DNA of 64,000 nt from Scylla paramamosain (lineage: Eukaryota; Arthropoda; Malacostraca; Decapoda; Portunidae). Of this stretch, positions 1 to 14,000 are shown in pieces. The notes under the pieces were generated by a model that saw only the letters and a program-made list of their open reading frames with translations, did no database searches and had not been told where the DNA came from. How positions within the stretch are numbered: the stretch's first letter is position 1; each line of letters opens with the position of its first letter. The DNA lies in the NCBI RefSeq assembly GCF_035594125.1, contig NC_087151.1, positions 20,351,253 to 20,415,252 on the forward strand. The letters run 5' to 3'. The position numbers were made by a program, and so were the translations under genes.

Positions 1-758
1 ATGTCCTTTCATTCCCAAACATAGGGTTCTTAGCATGTATTTAAGCGTTTTTATTGGTAACAAGCTCAAAAACACTCAAAATACATGTTTTTCATAATGT
101 TATTCTGTTTATCCATAAAGGGTGTTTTGCATGGGTTTTAGCGTTTTGGTATGTAAGGAGCTGAAAAAAACTGAAAGGCAAGTTCTTGGTAAAAATTGGT
201 TATATTCCCATGTAATGTGATTGCCCTGCTTTTTAGTGCTTTATTGCCTAACACGCTGAAAAACACTAAAAAGACACTTTTCTAGTAATTTCATTTTTTT
301 CTACATTCTCGCATTTAATTTGGGGTTGGACCACTAAGTATGTGAAAAACACTCAAAATACACTCATTTCCTAAGATTGTTCTGTTTCTGAATTAAGAGT
401 GTTATTCATGAGTTTCAGCATTTTGGTATCTAAGAAACTTCTCCATATATACGAGTTTTTCCGTTTTTTGCCTTATGGTTCTTGAAAACTATAAAAACAT
501 TCATTATACAATTTTCTTGTAATATCCTTTTGTTTCCCAATATAGACTGCTTTGCATTCATTTTTGCGTTTTTTGTAGGTAACAAGCTCAAAAACACTCA
601 ACTTTTTTGTAATGTTATTCTATTTCTTCATATTGGTTGGTTTGCATCCGTTTTAGCGTTTTACGCTAAAACTGAAAAGACACGTTTTCAGTAATATTGT
701 TGAAATTGCTGAAAACGCCCAAAGACACGTTTCTTGTAAAGTGTAATTTCCCCATATA
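1..758 (+). repeat. Left arm of long near-perfect inverted repeat
   Basis: Base i pairs with base 4406-i across the whole arm with no net indel. I checked the ends and several internal stretches and saw one mismatch, near position 32 against 4374. The arm stops abruptly at 758/3648. It reaches the window edge, so its true length may be greater. The spacer of 2,889 bp is also satellite. Confidence 0.9.
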
Positions 759-3647
759 GGTGGCTTTGCATGCACTTCCGGGTTTCGTACAAAACTCCGG
801 AAATAGCTAAAATGATTTTTTTTTTCACATAATTTCCCTGAATTTTCTCAGAATTTTGGCATCTCGGTACCTATGAAGATGAATAACAAAAAAAAAAAAA
901 AAAAAAAAAAAAATTATTATTTTTTTTCTCTATAAAGAGTGTTATTTGTGGGTTTTAGATTTTTGGTACTTAAGGAACTTAAAAATACTCAAAATACACG
1001 ATTTTCGTAATGTCCTTTCGTTTCACAAACATAGGGTTCTTTGTATGTATTTAAGTGATTTTATAGGTAACATGATTAAAAACACTCAAAATACATGTTT
1101 TTGGTAATATTATTCTGCTTCTCCATAAAGGTTGTTTTGCATGCGTTTTGGTATGTAAGGAGTTAAAAACACTTAAAGGCAAGTTCTTCGTAAAATTTGG
1201 TTTTATTCCAGTGTAATGTGATTGTTCTGCTTTTCAGTGTTTTATTGCATATAACGCCAAACAAGACTCAAAAGACACTTTTCTGGTAATGTCATTTTTT
1301 TCCCACATAAAGCTAGTTTCGCATCTAATTTGGGATTTTCGTAACTAAGAATGTGAAAAACACTCAAAATACACACATTTGGTAAGGTAGTTCTGTTTTT
1401 TCAATTAAAAGTGTTATTCATGAGATTTAGCGTTTTGGTATGTAAGAAACTTCTCTATATACACGAGTTTTTGCGCTTTTTGCCTTGTGGTTCTTGTGAA
1501 ACTATAAAACACTCATTTTACACGTTTCTTTTAATGTCCTTTTCCTTCCCGATATAGAGTGCTTTCCATCCATTTCCGCGTTTTTTGTAGGTAAAAAGCT
1601 CAAAAACACTTTTTGGTAATGTTATTCTATTTCTTCATATTTGTTGGTTTGCATGCGTTTTAGCGTTTTTCTACGTAAAACACTGAAAAGACACGTTTTC
1701 AGTAATATTGTTTTAAATTCACATATTGACTGACTTCCATATTATTTATCTTTTTGGTGCCTAACATGCTGAAAAAACACTGAAAAGACAGATTTCTGGT
1801 AAAGTCGTTTAACTTCCTTATATAGGTGGCATGCACTTTAGAGTTTGGTACATAAAAATCCGAAAAAAAGAGAAATAATTAACTTTTTTGATAATGTTAA
1901 TTTTTCCCCATAAATTCCCTGAATTTTGGCAGTATTTTGGCATCTTGGTACCTATGAAAATCAATATAAAAAAAAGCAATTTTATTTTATTTATTTATTT
2001 TTTTCTCTATAAAGAGTGTTATTTGTGGGTTTTAACATTTTGGTACTTAAGGAACACTTAAAAACACTTAAAAACACTTAAAACACATGTTTTAAGTAAT
2101 GTTATTCTGCTTCTCAATAAAGGAGTTTTTTTGCATGCCTTTTAGCGTTTTGGTTTGTAAGGAGGTCAAAAATACTTCAAGGCAAGTTCTTGGTAAAAGT
2201 TTCTTTTATTCCCATGTAATGTGATTGCCCTTTTTTTATGTGATTTATTGCCTAACACGCTCAAAAACACTCAAAAGACACTTCTAGTAATGTCATTTTT
2301 TTTCCAACATAGTTTCGCGTGCTATTTTGGGTTTTGCTAAGAATGTGAAAAACACTCAAAATACACGCATTTGGTAAGGTTGTTCTGTTTCTCAATTAAT
2401 ATTGTTATTTATGAGTTCCAGCATTTTGGTATCTAAGAAACTTCTTTATATACACAAGTTTTTGCGTTTTTTGCCTTGTGGTTCTTGTGAACCACAAGTT
2501 CTTTTGCTCAAAAATAATAAGACACTCATTATACACGTTTCTTGTATGGATGCTTTGCATCCATTTTCGCGTTTTTTGTAGGTAACAAGCTCAAAAACCC
2601 TCAAAATGTACATTTTTGGTAATGTTATTTTATTTCTTCTTATTGGTTGGTTTGCATCCGTTTTAGCGTTTTTTCTACGTAAAACACCGAAAAGACACAT
2701 TTTCAGTAATTTTGTTTTAGATTCCAATATAGAATGACTTGCATGTTATTTACCGTTAGGGTACCTAAGAAGCTGAAAAACACTCATAAGACAGTTTTCT
2801 GGCAAAGATGTTTAATTTCCCCATATAGATGGCTTTGCATGCACTTTAGTGTTTGGTACATAACAGTCCGAAAAAAAAGTTAATATCAACTTTTTTTATA
2901 TAATTCTCTTATCATATAATTGCCCTAACTTTTCACAAAATTTTGGCATCTCGGTACCTATGAAGGTGAATAATAAAAAAAATAAATAAATAAAATCCTT
3001 TTATTTATTTATTTTTTTAAATAACGAGTGTTATTTGTGGATTTTAGCTTTTTGGTAGTTAAGGAACTTAAAAACACTCATAATACACGTTTCTCGTAAT
3101 GTCCTTACGTTTCCCAAACATAATGTTCTTTCCATGTATTTAAGCGTTTTTATAGATAACATTATCAAAAACACTCAAAATACATGTTTTTGGTAATGTT
3201 ATTCTGTTTCTCTATAAAGTTTGTTTTCCATGCGTTTTAGCGGTTTGGTATGTAAAGAGCCCAAAAACACATATTGGCAAGTTCTTGGTAAAAGTTAATT
3301 TTATTCCCATGTAATGTGATTGCCCTGCTTTTTAGTACTTCATTGCCTAACACGCTCAAAAACAATTAAAAGACACTTCTAGTAATGTAATTTTTTTCCC
3401 TCATAAAGCTAGTTTCTTTTGCTATTTTAGGTATTGCTAACTAGGAATATAAAAAAAACTCAAAATACAGGCATTTGCTAAGGTTGTTCTGTTTCTCAAT
3501 TAAGAATGTTATTCATGAGTTTCAGCCTTTTGGTATCTAAGAAACTTCTTTATATACACGAGTTTTTGCGTTTTTTGTACGTAAAACACTGAGAAGATAC
3601 ATTTTCAGTAATTTTCTTTTGGATTCCCATATAGAGTGAGTTCCACA
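1..3647 (-). repeat. Satellite array, reverse-oriented HOR block
   Basis: Tandem, diverged monomers of about 100 bp. On the + strand they read as the reverse complement of the array downstream of 3648 (T-rich, with motifs such as gcattttggtatctaagaaac and gtgtttttgag inverted). A landmark monomer carrying ggtacctatgaag recurs near 872, 1953 and 2960, giving a higher-order period of about 1.0-1.1 kb. All short reading frames here are by-products of the repeat; two of them are the same 70-residue frame at 482 (+) and 3712 (-), because of the inverted repeat. No gene is present. Confidence 0.93.
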
Positions 3648-4405
3648 TATATGGGGAAATTACACTTTACAAGAAACGTGTCTTTGGGCGTTTTCAGCAA
3701 TTTCAACAATATTACTGAAAACGTGTCTTTTCAGTTTTAGCGTAAAACGCTAAAACGGATGCAAACCAACCAATATGAAGAAATAGAATAACATTACAAA
3801 AAAGTTGAGTGTTTTTGAGCTTGTTACCTACAAAAAACGCAAAAATGAATGCAAAGCAGTCTATATTGGGAAACAAAAGGATATTACAAGAAAATTGTAT
3901 AATGAATGTTTTTATAGTTTTCAAGAACCATAAGGCAAAAAACGGAAAAACTCGTATATATGGAGAAGTTTCTTAGATACCAAAATGCTGAAACTCATGA
4001 ATAACACTCTTAATTCAGAAACAGAACAATCTTAGGAAATGAGTGTATTTTGAGTGTTTTTCACATACTTAGTGGTCCAACCCCAAATTAAATGCGAGAA
4101 TGTAGAAAAAAATGAAATTACTAGAAAAGTGTCTTTTTAGTGTTTTTCAGCGTGTTAGGCAATAAAGCACTAAAAAGCAGGGCAATCACATTACATGGGA
4201 ATATAACCAATTTTTACCAAGAACTTGCCTTTCAGTTTTTTTCAGCTCCTTACATACCAAAACGCTAAAACCCATGCAAAACACCCTTTATGGATAAACA
4301 GAATAACATTATGAAAAACATGTATTTTGAGTGTTTTTGAGCTTGTTACCAATAAAAACGCTTAAATACATGCAAAGAACCCTATGTTTGGGAATGAAAG
4401 GACAT
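3648..4405 (-). repeat. Right arm of long near-perfect inverted repeat
   Basis: Reverse complement of 1-758. The inner end coincides with the point where the satellite switches from reverse to forward orientation. The near identity contrasts with clearly visible divergence between neighbouring satellite monomers, so the inversion or duplication is much younger than the array, or is an assembly foldback. Confidence 0.9.
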
Positions 4406-6990
4406 TACGAGGAATGTGTATTATGAGTGTTTATAAGATCCTTTAGTACCAAAAAGCTAAAACCCACAATTAACACTGTTTATAGAGAAAAAAAAAAACA
4501 AGTAAAAAATAGCATTTTTTTTATTGATCTTCATAGGTACCGAGATGCCAAAATTCTGGCAAAATTAAGGAAAATTACGTGAAAAAAAAAATATTATAAA
4601 AAGGTTAATTTTAGCTTTTTTTTCAGACTGTTATGTACCAAACCCTAAAGTGTATACAAAACCACCTATATGGGGAAATTAAACTACTTTACAAGAAACC
4701 TGTCTTTTGACTGTTTTTCAGCAATTTAGGCATCAAAAACGATAAATAATATGGAAGTCACTCTATATGGGAATCCAAAACAAAATTACTGAAAACGTGT
4801 CTTTTCTGTGTTTTTCGTAGAAAAACGCTAAAACGGATGGAAACCAACCAATATGAAGAAATAGAATAACATTACCAAAAAGGTATATTTTGAGTGTTTT
4901 TGATCATGTTACCTATAAAAACGCTTAAATATATGCAAAGAACCTTATCTTTAGGAAACAAAAGGACATTACGAGAAACGACTATTATGAGTGTTTTTAC
5001 GTTCCTTAAGTACTAAAAAATGCTTAAATTCACATATAACACTCTTTATAGAGAAAAAATAAATTAATTAAAAAATAGCTTTTTTTTTTGTTATTGATCT
5101 TCATAAAATTCAGAGAAATTATATGAAAAAAAAATATCAAAAAAGTTAATTTTAGCTTTTTTTTTCAGACCGTTATGTACCAAACCCTAAAGTGCATGTA
5201 GAGCCACCTATATGGGGAAATTAAACGACTTTACCTGAAACCTGTCTTTTGCCTGTTTTTCAGTATGTTAGGCACCAAAACAATAAATAATATGGAAGTC
5301 ACTCTGTATGGGAATCCAAAACAAAATTACTGAAAACGTGTCTTTTCAGTATTTTACGTAGAAAAACGCTAAAACGAATGCAAATCAACCAATATCATGA
5401 AATAGAATAATATTTCCAAAAAGGTATTTTTTGTGTTTTTGAGCGAAAATGGATGCAAATCTTTCTATATTGGGTAACAAAAGGACATTACGAGAAACGT
5501 TTATAATGAGTGTTTTATAGTTTCACAAGAACCACAAGGCAAAACAAGCAAAAACTCATGTATATGGAGATTTTTCTTAGATACCAAAATGCTGAAATTC
5601 ATGAATAACACTCTTAATTGAGAAACAGAACAACCTTACCAAATACGTGTATTTTGATTGTTTTTCATATTCTTAGTTACCAAAACCCGAAATTACATGC
5701 GAAACTAGCTTTATGTTGGAAATAAATGACATTACCAGAAAAAAAAGTGTCTTTTGAGTGTTTTTGAGCGTGTTAGGCAATAAAGCACAAAAAAGCAGGG
5801 CAATGACATTACATGGGAATAAAACAAACATTTACCAAGAACTTGTCTTTAAGTGTTTTTCAGCTCCTTACATACCAAAACGCTAAAATGCATGCAAAAC
5901 ACCCTTTATTGAGAAACAAAATAACATTACGAAAAACATGAATTTTCAGTGTTTTTCATCTCTTACGTATAAAAACGCTTAAATACATCCAAAGAACACT
6001 ATATTTGGGAAACGAAAGGACATTACGAGAAACGTGTATTATGAGTGTTTTTAAGTTCCATGAGTACGAAAAGAGTTAAAACCCATAAATAACACTCTTT
6101 ATAGAGAAAATAAATAAATAAATAAAAACTAGGATTTTTTTATTTTTTTTTATTTATCTTCATAGGTACCGAGATGGCAAAATTCTGGCAAAATTCAGGG
6201 AAATTATGTGAAAAAATAATATTATGAAAAAAGTTAACTTTACCTTTTTTTTTTTCAGACTGTTATGTACCAAACCCTAAAGTGTATGCAAAGCCACCTA
6301 CATGAGGAAATTAAACGACTTTACCAGATACCTGTCTTTTGAGTGTTTTTCAGCAAGTTAGGCACCAAAACGATAAATAATATGGAAGTCACTCTTTATG
6401 GGAATCCAAAACAAAATTACTGAAAATGTGTCTTTTTAGTGTTTTACTTAGAAAAACATTAGAACGGATGCAAACCAACCAATATGAAGAAATAGAATAA
6501 TATTACTAAAAAGTTATATTTTGAGTGTTTTTGAGCTTGTTACCTACAGAAAATGCGAAAATAGTTGCAAAGCACTCTATATTGGGAAAGAAAAGGACAT
6601 TACGAGAAACGTGTATAATGAGTGTTTTATAGTTTCACAAGAACCACAAGGCAAAACACGCAAAAACTCGAGTATATGGAGATGTTTCTTAGATACCAAA
6701 ATGCTGAAATTCATGAATAACACTCTTAATTGAGAAAGAGAACAACCTTACCAAATGGGTGTATTTTGAATCTTTTTAAAATTCTTACTTACCAAAACCC
6801 CAAATTGCATGCGAAACTAGCTTTATGTGTGAAAAAAAATATTACCAGAAAAGTGTCTTGAGTTTTTTTGAGCGTGTTAGGCAATAAAGCACTAAAAAGC
6901 AGGGCAATCACATTACATGGGAATAAAACCAACTTTTACCAATAACTTGCCTTTAAGTGTTTTTAAGCTCCTTACATACGAAAACGCTAA
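3648..6990 (+). repeat. Satellite array, forward HOR block
   Basis: Forward copies of the 11-monomer order. The T-tract plus cttcataggtaccgagat landmark monomer lies near 4540 and 6160, with a deleted version near 5098. Monomers carry recognisable type-specific starts: ttatgtaccaaaccctaaag, gttaggcaccaaaacg, acgtagaaaaacgctaaaac, cttgttacctac, cttagataccaaaatgctg, cacattcttagttacc, gcgtgttaggcaataaagc, ctccttacataccaaaacgc, gttacctataaaaacgc and ccttaagtaccaaaaagc. Confidence 0.9.
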
Positions 6991-9357
6991 AACGCATACA
7001 AAACAAGTATTTTGAGTCTTTTGTAAGATTGTTACGTAAAAAAACGCCTAAATGAATCGGAAATATCCTATATGGGAAAAATTAAAACACATTACGAGAA
7101 ACGTGTATTATGAGTGTTTTTTTTATTTTCTTAGTATTAAAAGGGTAAAACGCATGAAAAACACTCTATATGGAGAAACAGAACAATACTGCCAAAAAAA
7201 ACGTGCATTTTGAGTGTTATCACATTGTTAGTTACCAAAAAGCCAAAATTCATGCAAAGACCCATATCTAGATATATGAAACGACTTTAAAAACGTATGA
7301 AAATACCATATATAGAGAAACAGAATACACTAACCAAAAACGTGTATTTTGTGTTTTTTTTTTTTTTTTGAGTTTATTATGTACAAAATTGCCTGTCATC
7401 AAACAAATCACCCTGCATATGGAAATTACGAGAAACGTTTGTTGTGTGTTTTTTTTTTTTTTTTTTATTACTTTCTTATGTACCAAATCAGTACTTCAAT
7501 AGTGCTCTGAAGAAAAAGAACAAACTTACCAAAAATGGGTATTTTTTTTACATTGATAATTACCAAAACGCCAACATGCATGTAAAGCAACCTATATGAA
7601 GAAACGAAACGAAATCACTAGAAACTTGTCTTTTGTTATTTTTTGGGCGTGTTAGGCACCAAATCAGTAAGTAACGAAATCACCCCATAGGGGAATACAA
7701 AACAACTTTACTAAAACGTGTCTTTAGAGTGTTTTTTTTAGGTTCTTACGAACTAAAATGTCAAAATACATGCAAACACCCTGTTTGGTAAGAAAGCACC
7801 AAAAACAGTCTATATGAGGAAACGAAAGGACATGACAAAAAATGTGTATTATGAGTTTTTTTTTTTTTTTTTTTTAGCTTAGGTACCGAAACGCAAAAAT
7901 GGAGAAAGAAAAAACATTACCGAAATCGTGTAATTTGAATGTTTTTCACATTGTCAGGTAGCAAAACACCATAATGCTTGATCGCTATACGAGAAAATTA
8001 AACAACAATATAAGAAATGTGTTTTTATGTGTTTTTCAGCGTGTTAGGCACGAAAACGCTAAATAGCATGGAAAGCACCTTATATAGAAATGCAAAATAA
8101 TAAGCATGTCTTTTAAGTGTTTTAAACTTTTTACGTTCCAAAACGCTAAAACACGTGCAACAAACACGAATAATCTTACCAAACAGAAAAAAAAAACTTA
8201 CCAAAAACGAGTATTTTGAGTCTTTTTGAGTCTGTTACGTACATCATCTTAAAAAATGCATGTAAAACACCCTGTATGAGGAAACGAAAGGACATTACGA
8301 GAAACGTGCATTATCAGAGTTTTGAGTCTCTTAGGTACCAAACACTAAACCGCCTGAATGAAAATTAAATATATTCTATATCTCTTAATAGAGAAACAGA
8401 ACATCACCAAAAACGTGTTTTTGAGTGTTTTTTTTTTTTCCTTTTTATGTACCAAAACGTCAAAATACATACGAAGCATCCTATATGGGGAAATAGAAAA
8501 ACGTTTGGAAAAACAAGTTTTATTTGTGTTTTTGAGCTTCCTAAGTAAGCTTCCTAAGTACCAAAACGCTAAAAAGGATGAATAGCATCCTATATAGAGA
8601 AAAGAACAACATTATCTAAAATCTTTATTTTGAGCGTTTTTCACATTATGTAGCAAAACATCTTAATGCGGGCAGATCTCTATATGAAGAAGTAAAACGA
8701 TATTACAGGAAACGTGTCTTTTGAGTGTTTACTTGAGTGTTAGGAATCAAAATCCTAAAAAGCATTGAAAGCACCCTATTTGGCAATATAAAATAACATT
8801 ACCAAGAAAGTGTCTTTAGAGTGTTTTTCACCTTCTTACATCCGAAATCGCTGAAAAGCATGCAAAACAACCTTTACGGAGAAACAAATTAACATTACCA
8901 AAAACTTGTATTTTGATTGTTTTTGTGCTTGTTAAGTATAAAAGTGCCAAATTACACGCAAAGCATCCTACATGGAAAAAAGAAAGGACATTACGAGAAA
9001 AGTGTATTATGAGAGATTTTGAGCTTTTTAGGTACCCAGACTCAAAAACACATGATTAGAACTTTATATGGAAAAATAACTCTACCGAAAACTTTTACTT
9101 AAACTTTTTTTTTTATATTGTTAAGTACCAAAAGACAAAATGCATTGGAAGCCCCCTTTATCGGGAAACGAAACGACATTATCATCAACGTGTCTTTTGA
9201 GTGTTTTTCAACGTGTTAGACACCAAAACACTGAAAAGCATGGAAAGCGCTCCATAAAGGAATACAAAATAATATTACTAAAAACCGGTTTTAAAGGTTC
9301 TTATGTACAGAAACGCTAAAACTCAAGCAAAACACCCTTTATAGAGAAGCGAAATAA
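6991..9357 (+). repeat. Monomeric, degenerate satellite without HOR order
   Basis: About 100-bp units still show the core pattern (taccaaaacgc, gcatgcaaag, cattacgagaaacgtgt, gagtgtttttgag), but the type order and the T-tract landmark monomer are absent and neighbouring units are more divergent than in the HOR blocks. The same monomeric texture resumes for about 100 bp at 11020, to the right of the inserted LINE, before HOR order returns. Confidence 0.75.
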
Positions 9358-11019
9358 ATATTTCGTTGTTAAATTACATTCAGGACAGTTAGGGAATATC
9401 CCTTACAAAAGAATAAGATTGCAGAAGAATGATCCTAAATGGATGACTGAGGTTAAAACATTACATAGGGCGAAAGAGAAGTATATATGAGATTAAAGAC
9501 AGGGGAAGTGGTTTTAAGGCCATAATATAATGAATTAGAAAAGTCAGGAGTTTAACAAGGAAAGCTAAAAATAGTTATGAATTAAAGGTAGCCAGCCAAG
9601 CGAAGATGGACCCCAAGGGATTTTATCATGCATATAAGACGAAGAATAGAGAAACAATAGTTCCTTAAAGACAGCAGAATGGGACCTGCTTAGTTGTTGG
9701 GAGGAGATTAGTAAAATTGTGAACGAGTATTTTTTAAATGTCTTTGCCCAGAAAAACTTGCAGGATTTGCCGAATAGTGACAAGATATTTAGAGTAGAAG
9801 AAAATGAGAAGCTGACAGATATTACCATAACTAAAGAGATAGTGGAACAGGAGATAGATAAGCTGAAAAGTTCAAGTCACCAGGACCAGATGAAATATAT
9901 TCCACAGTATTTAAGAATTGGAAAAAGGTTATAAGTAATCTGGATAAGGTCATGGCCAAGCGGCAGGCGACAGAGTGTTGTAATAAACGGCTCTAAATCC
10001 GAGTGGGGTCAAGTAATTAGTGGGGTGACAAAGGGATTATTAGTATTTGGGCCGATGTTGTTTGTAATATATGTCAATGACTTGGATAGTGGAATTAGTA
10101 GTGTTTTTAGTAAATTTGCGGATGACACGAGAGTATGTAGATTAATTAGGTCAGAATCGCATACCATCGCATTGCAGGCAGATTTGGATAGGATGAACGA
10201 ATGGACAGACAGATGGCAAATGCAGTTTAATATCAACAAATGCAAAGCACTTAGCGTAAGTAGAAGAAACCCACACAGTAGTTACACAATGAACAACCAA
10301 ATTCTGGTAGGTTCAGGGTTAGAAAAAGATTTGAGATTTAAAGTTAGCTCTGAACTCCGTCTAAGAAAGCAATGCAAAGAGGCCAGAAACAAAGCAAATA
10401 GTGTATTATGATTCATTTTCAGGATCTAAAAGTAAAATTCCCGAAGTAATATTAAAGTTACTTTTAACGCTGGTCAGACTTCATCTAGACTACGCAGTCC
10501 TATTCTGGTCACCACATCACAGGAAGGATAAAGGTCTTTTAGAATCACTTCAAAGGAGAATGACTAAAAGGATACAGGGGATGAGGAGTATTCCTTACGA
10601 AGCGAGATTCAAGCTGTTAAATTTACATTCTCTTAGAGAGACGTAGGTTAAGAGTGGATCTGATAGAAGTCTTTAAGTGGTATATGGGTAGGGGAACATA
10701 AGGAGAATTCTTAGAATCTGTAACCATGATAGAACAAGAAAAATAGAACATCAAGTTTTCAGGCTTGAGCCTGAAAATTGATGTTCAAAAAGGAAACAGG
10801 AAGGAATTGGTTTTCAAATACAGTAGTAGATGATTGGAACGGACTTAGTAATCAAGCTGTTAGTGCTGAGGCATTTGGCAACTGTAAGAGAAAATTACAC
10901 ATTTAGAGATGGGGATGATAGTGGAAATACGTAGGCATACTTCATACAAGTACTACCACGTGTAGGCCTGATGCCTTCTTGCATATTTACTTATTTCTTA
11001 TGTTCCTATGTTCTTATTA
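9358..11019 (+). mobile_element. Degenerate jockey/CR1-superfamily LINE inserted in the satellite
   Basis: Non-satellite island. It carries pre-RT sequence (NDPKWMTE-like at about 9430), a linker to RT, an RT core with an FADD box, and a C-terminal region ending near 10650. The 3' end has repeated ttatgttc units (about 10995-11019), as in CR1-like tails. The satellite monomer is interrupted at gaaataa on the left and resumes as attaccaaaa on the right. Compared with the related copy at 37.7-40.07 kb, this copy lacks about 0.5 kb containing the first RT motifs, so it is dead. Confidence 0.8.
9719..10646 (+). pseudogene. LINE reverse transcriptase remnant
   Basis: Frames in series give NEYFLNVFAQ and VEENEKLTDITITKE (9719-9934), then LFVIYVNDLDSGISS, KFADDTRVCRL (active-site FADD box), DLDRMNEWTDRWQMQFN and NKCKALSV (10025-10411), then RLHLDYAVLFWSPHHRKD and QRRMTKRIQGMRSIPYEAR (10401-10646). 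This is the usual order for a jockey/CR1-type RT palm, thumb and C-terminal domain. The palm A motif (LDFSKAFD type) is missing through internal deletion, and frame changes occur near 9930, 10020 and 10400. Confidence 0.8.
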
Positions 11020-14000
11020 CCAAAAGCGTGTATTTTCAGTGTTTTTCAGCTATTCCGTGAAAAATAAAATGCCAAAATGCATGCAAAGCACCCTAAATGA
11101 CGAAAAAAAGGGACATTACGAGAAACGTGCATTATAAGTGTTTAAGAGATTCTTAGATACCAAAACCTTGAAACTCATGAATAACACTCTTAATTGAGAA
11201 ACAGAACAACCTTACCAAATGCGTGTATTTTGAGTGTTTTTCACATTCTTGGTTACCAAAACCCCAAATTGCATACGAAACTAGCTTTATGTGGAGAGAA
11301 AAAAAAAAGGCATTTCCCGAAAAGTGTCTTTTGAGTGTTTTTCAGCATGTTAGGCAATAAAGCACTAAAAAGCAGGGCAATCACATTACATAGGAATAAA
11401 ACCAACTTTTACCAAGAACTTGCGTTTAAGTGTTTTTCAGCTCCTAACATACCAAAACGCTAAAACGCATGCAAAACACCCTTTATGAAGAAACAAAATA
11501 ACATTACCAAAAACATGTATTTTGAGTGTTTTTTATCATGTTACCTATAAAAACGCTTAAATACATGCAAAGAACCCTATGTTTGGGAAACGAAAGGACA
11601 TTACGAGAAACGTGTATTATGAATATTATTAAATTCCTTAAGCACCAAAAAGCTAAAATCCACAAATAACACTCTTTATAGAGAAAAAAAAAGTAATTTT
11701 CTTTTTTTTTTTGTTATTCTTCATAAGTACCGAGATGCCAAAATTCTGCCAAAAATTCAGGGAAATTATGTGGAAAAAAGAACATTATCAAAAAAGTTAA
11801 TTTTAGCTTTTTTTTGGACAGTTATGTACCAAAACCTAAATTCCATGCAAAGCCACCTCTATAAGGAAATTAAACGACTTTACCGGAAACCTGACTTTTG
11901 AGTGTTTTTCAGCATGTTAGGCACCAAAACAGTAAATAATATGGAAGTCACTCTATATGGGAATCCAAAACAAAATCACTTAGCACTTGATATTTCAGTG
12001 TTTTACGTAGAAACACGCTAAAACGGATGCAAACAAACCAATATGAAGAAATTGCCAAAAAGGTATATTTTAAGTGTTTTTGAGCCAGTTACCTACAAAA
12101 AACGCGAAAATGGATGCAAAGCACTCTATATTGGGAAACAAAAGGACATTACGAGAAACCTATATAATGAGTGTTTTATAGTTTTACAACAACCACAAGG
12201 CAAAAGTTTTTTAGATACCAAAATGCTGAAACTCATGAATAACACTTTTGATTGAGATACAACAACCTTACCAAATGCGTGTATTTTGAGTGTTTTTCAC
12301 ATTCTTAGTCACCAAAACACGAAATTGCATGCGAAACTAGGTTTATGTGAGGAAAAAATTATATTGCCAGAAAATGTCTTTTGAGTGTTTATGAGCGTGT
12401 TAGGCAATAAAGTACTTAAAAGAAGGGCAATCACATTACATGTGAATAAAACAAACTTTTACCAAGAACTTGCCGTTAAATATTTTTGAGCTCCTTACAT
12501 ACCAAAACGCTAAAACGAATGCAAAAAATCCTTTATGGAGAAACACAATAACATTAAAAAAAAACATGTATTTTGAGTGTTTTTGATCATGTTACCTATA
12601 AAAACGCTTAAATACATGCAAAGAATCTTATGTTTGGGAAACGAAAGGACATTACGAGAAACGTGTATTATAAGTGTTTTTTTAGTTACTTAAGTACCAA
12701 AAAGCTAAAACCCACAAATAACACTCTTTATGAAGAGGCAAAAAAAAAAATAAAAAATAAAAATAAAAATAAATAAATGAAATAAAAGAAAATAATTTAT
12801 TTATTTTTTTTTTTGTTATTCATCTTCATAGGTACCGAGATGCCAAAATTCTGTTAAAATTCAGGGAAATTATGTGGATAAAAGAACATTATCGTAAAAG
12901 TTAATTTTAGTTTTTTTTTTTTCGGACTCTTACGAGTATGTACCAAACCCTAAAGTGCATAAAAAAGCCATCTATATGAGGAAATTAAACGACTTTACAA
13001 GAAAACTGTCTTTTGAGTGTTTTTCAGCATGTTAGGCACCAAACCGATAAATAATATGGAAGTCACTCAATATGGGAATCCAAAACAAAATTATTGAAAA
13101 CGTGTCTTCTCAGTGTTTTACGTAAAAAAAACGCTAAAACGGATGCAAACAGACCGATATGAAGAAATAGAATATTACCAAAAAGGTATATTTTAAGTAT
13201 TTTTGAGCTTGTAACCAACAAAAAAAAAAAACGCGAAAATGGATGCAAAGCATTGGGAAATAAAAAGACATTACGAGAAACGTGTATAATGAGTATTTTA
13301 TAGTTTCACAAGAACCATGAAGCAAAAAACGCAAAAACTAGTGTATATGGAGAAGGTTCATAGATACCAAAATGCTGAAACTCCTGAATAACACTCTTAA
13401 TTAAGAAACAGAATAACATTACTAAATGCGTGTATTTTGAGTGTTTTTTCACATTCTTAATAACTAGAACCCTAAATTGCATGCAAAACTAACTTTATAT
13501 GGGAAAAAAAAAATATTACCAGAAAAGTGTCTTTTGAGGGTTTTTGAGAGAGTTAGGCAATAAAGCACTAAAAAGGAGAGCAATCACATTACATGGGAAT
13601 AAAACCAACTTTTATCAACAACTTGCCTTTAAGTGTTTTTTAACTCCTTATATACCAAAACGCTAAAAGACATGCAAAACACCCTTTATGGAGAAACAGA
13701 TTAACATTACCAAAAACATGTATTTTGAGTGTTTTTGATCATGTTACCTCTAAAAACGCTTAAATACATGCAAAGAATCTTATGTTTGGGAAACGAAAGG
13801 ACATTTCGAGAAACGTGTATTATGAGTGTTCTTAAGTTCTTTAAGTACCAAAAAGCTAAAACCCACAAATAACACTCTTTATAAAGAAAAAAAATTAAAG
13901 AAAAAATAGGATTTTTTTTTTATTCATCTTCATAGGTAACGAGATGCCAAAATTCTGCCAAAATTCAGGGAAATTATGTGAAAAAAGAACATTATGAAAA

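Noticed and set aside
482..3924. Identical 70-residue reading frames on opposite strands (482-694 and 3712-3924) and many other 60-90 residue frames in the satellite
   Set aside because: They are consequences of the inverted repeat and of reading through AT-rich tandem monomers. The frames differ between monomers and show no codon structure.
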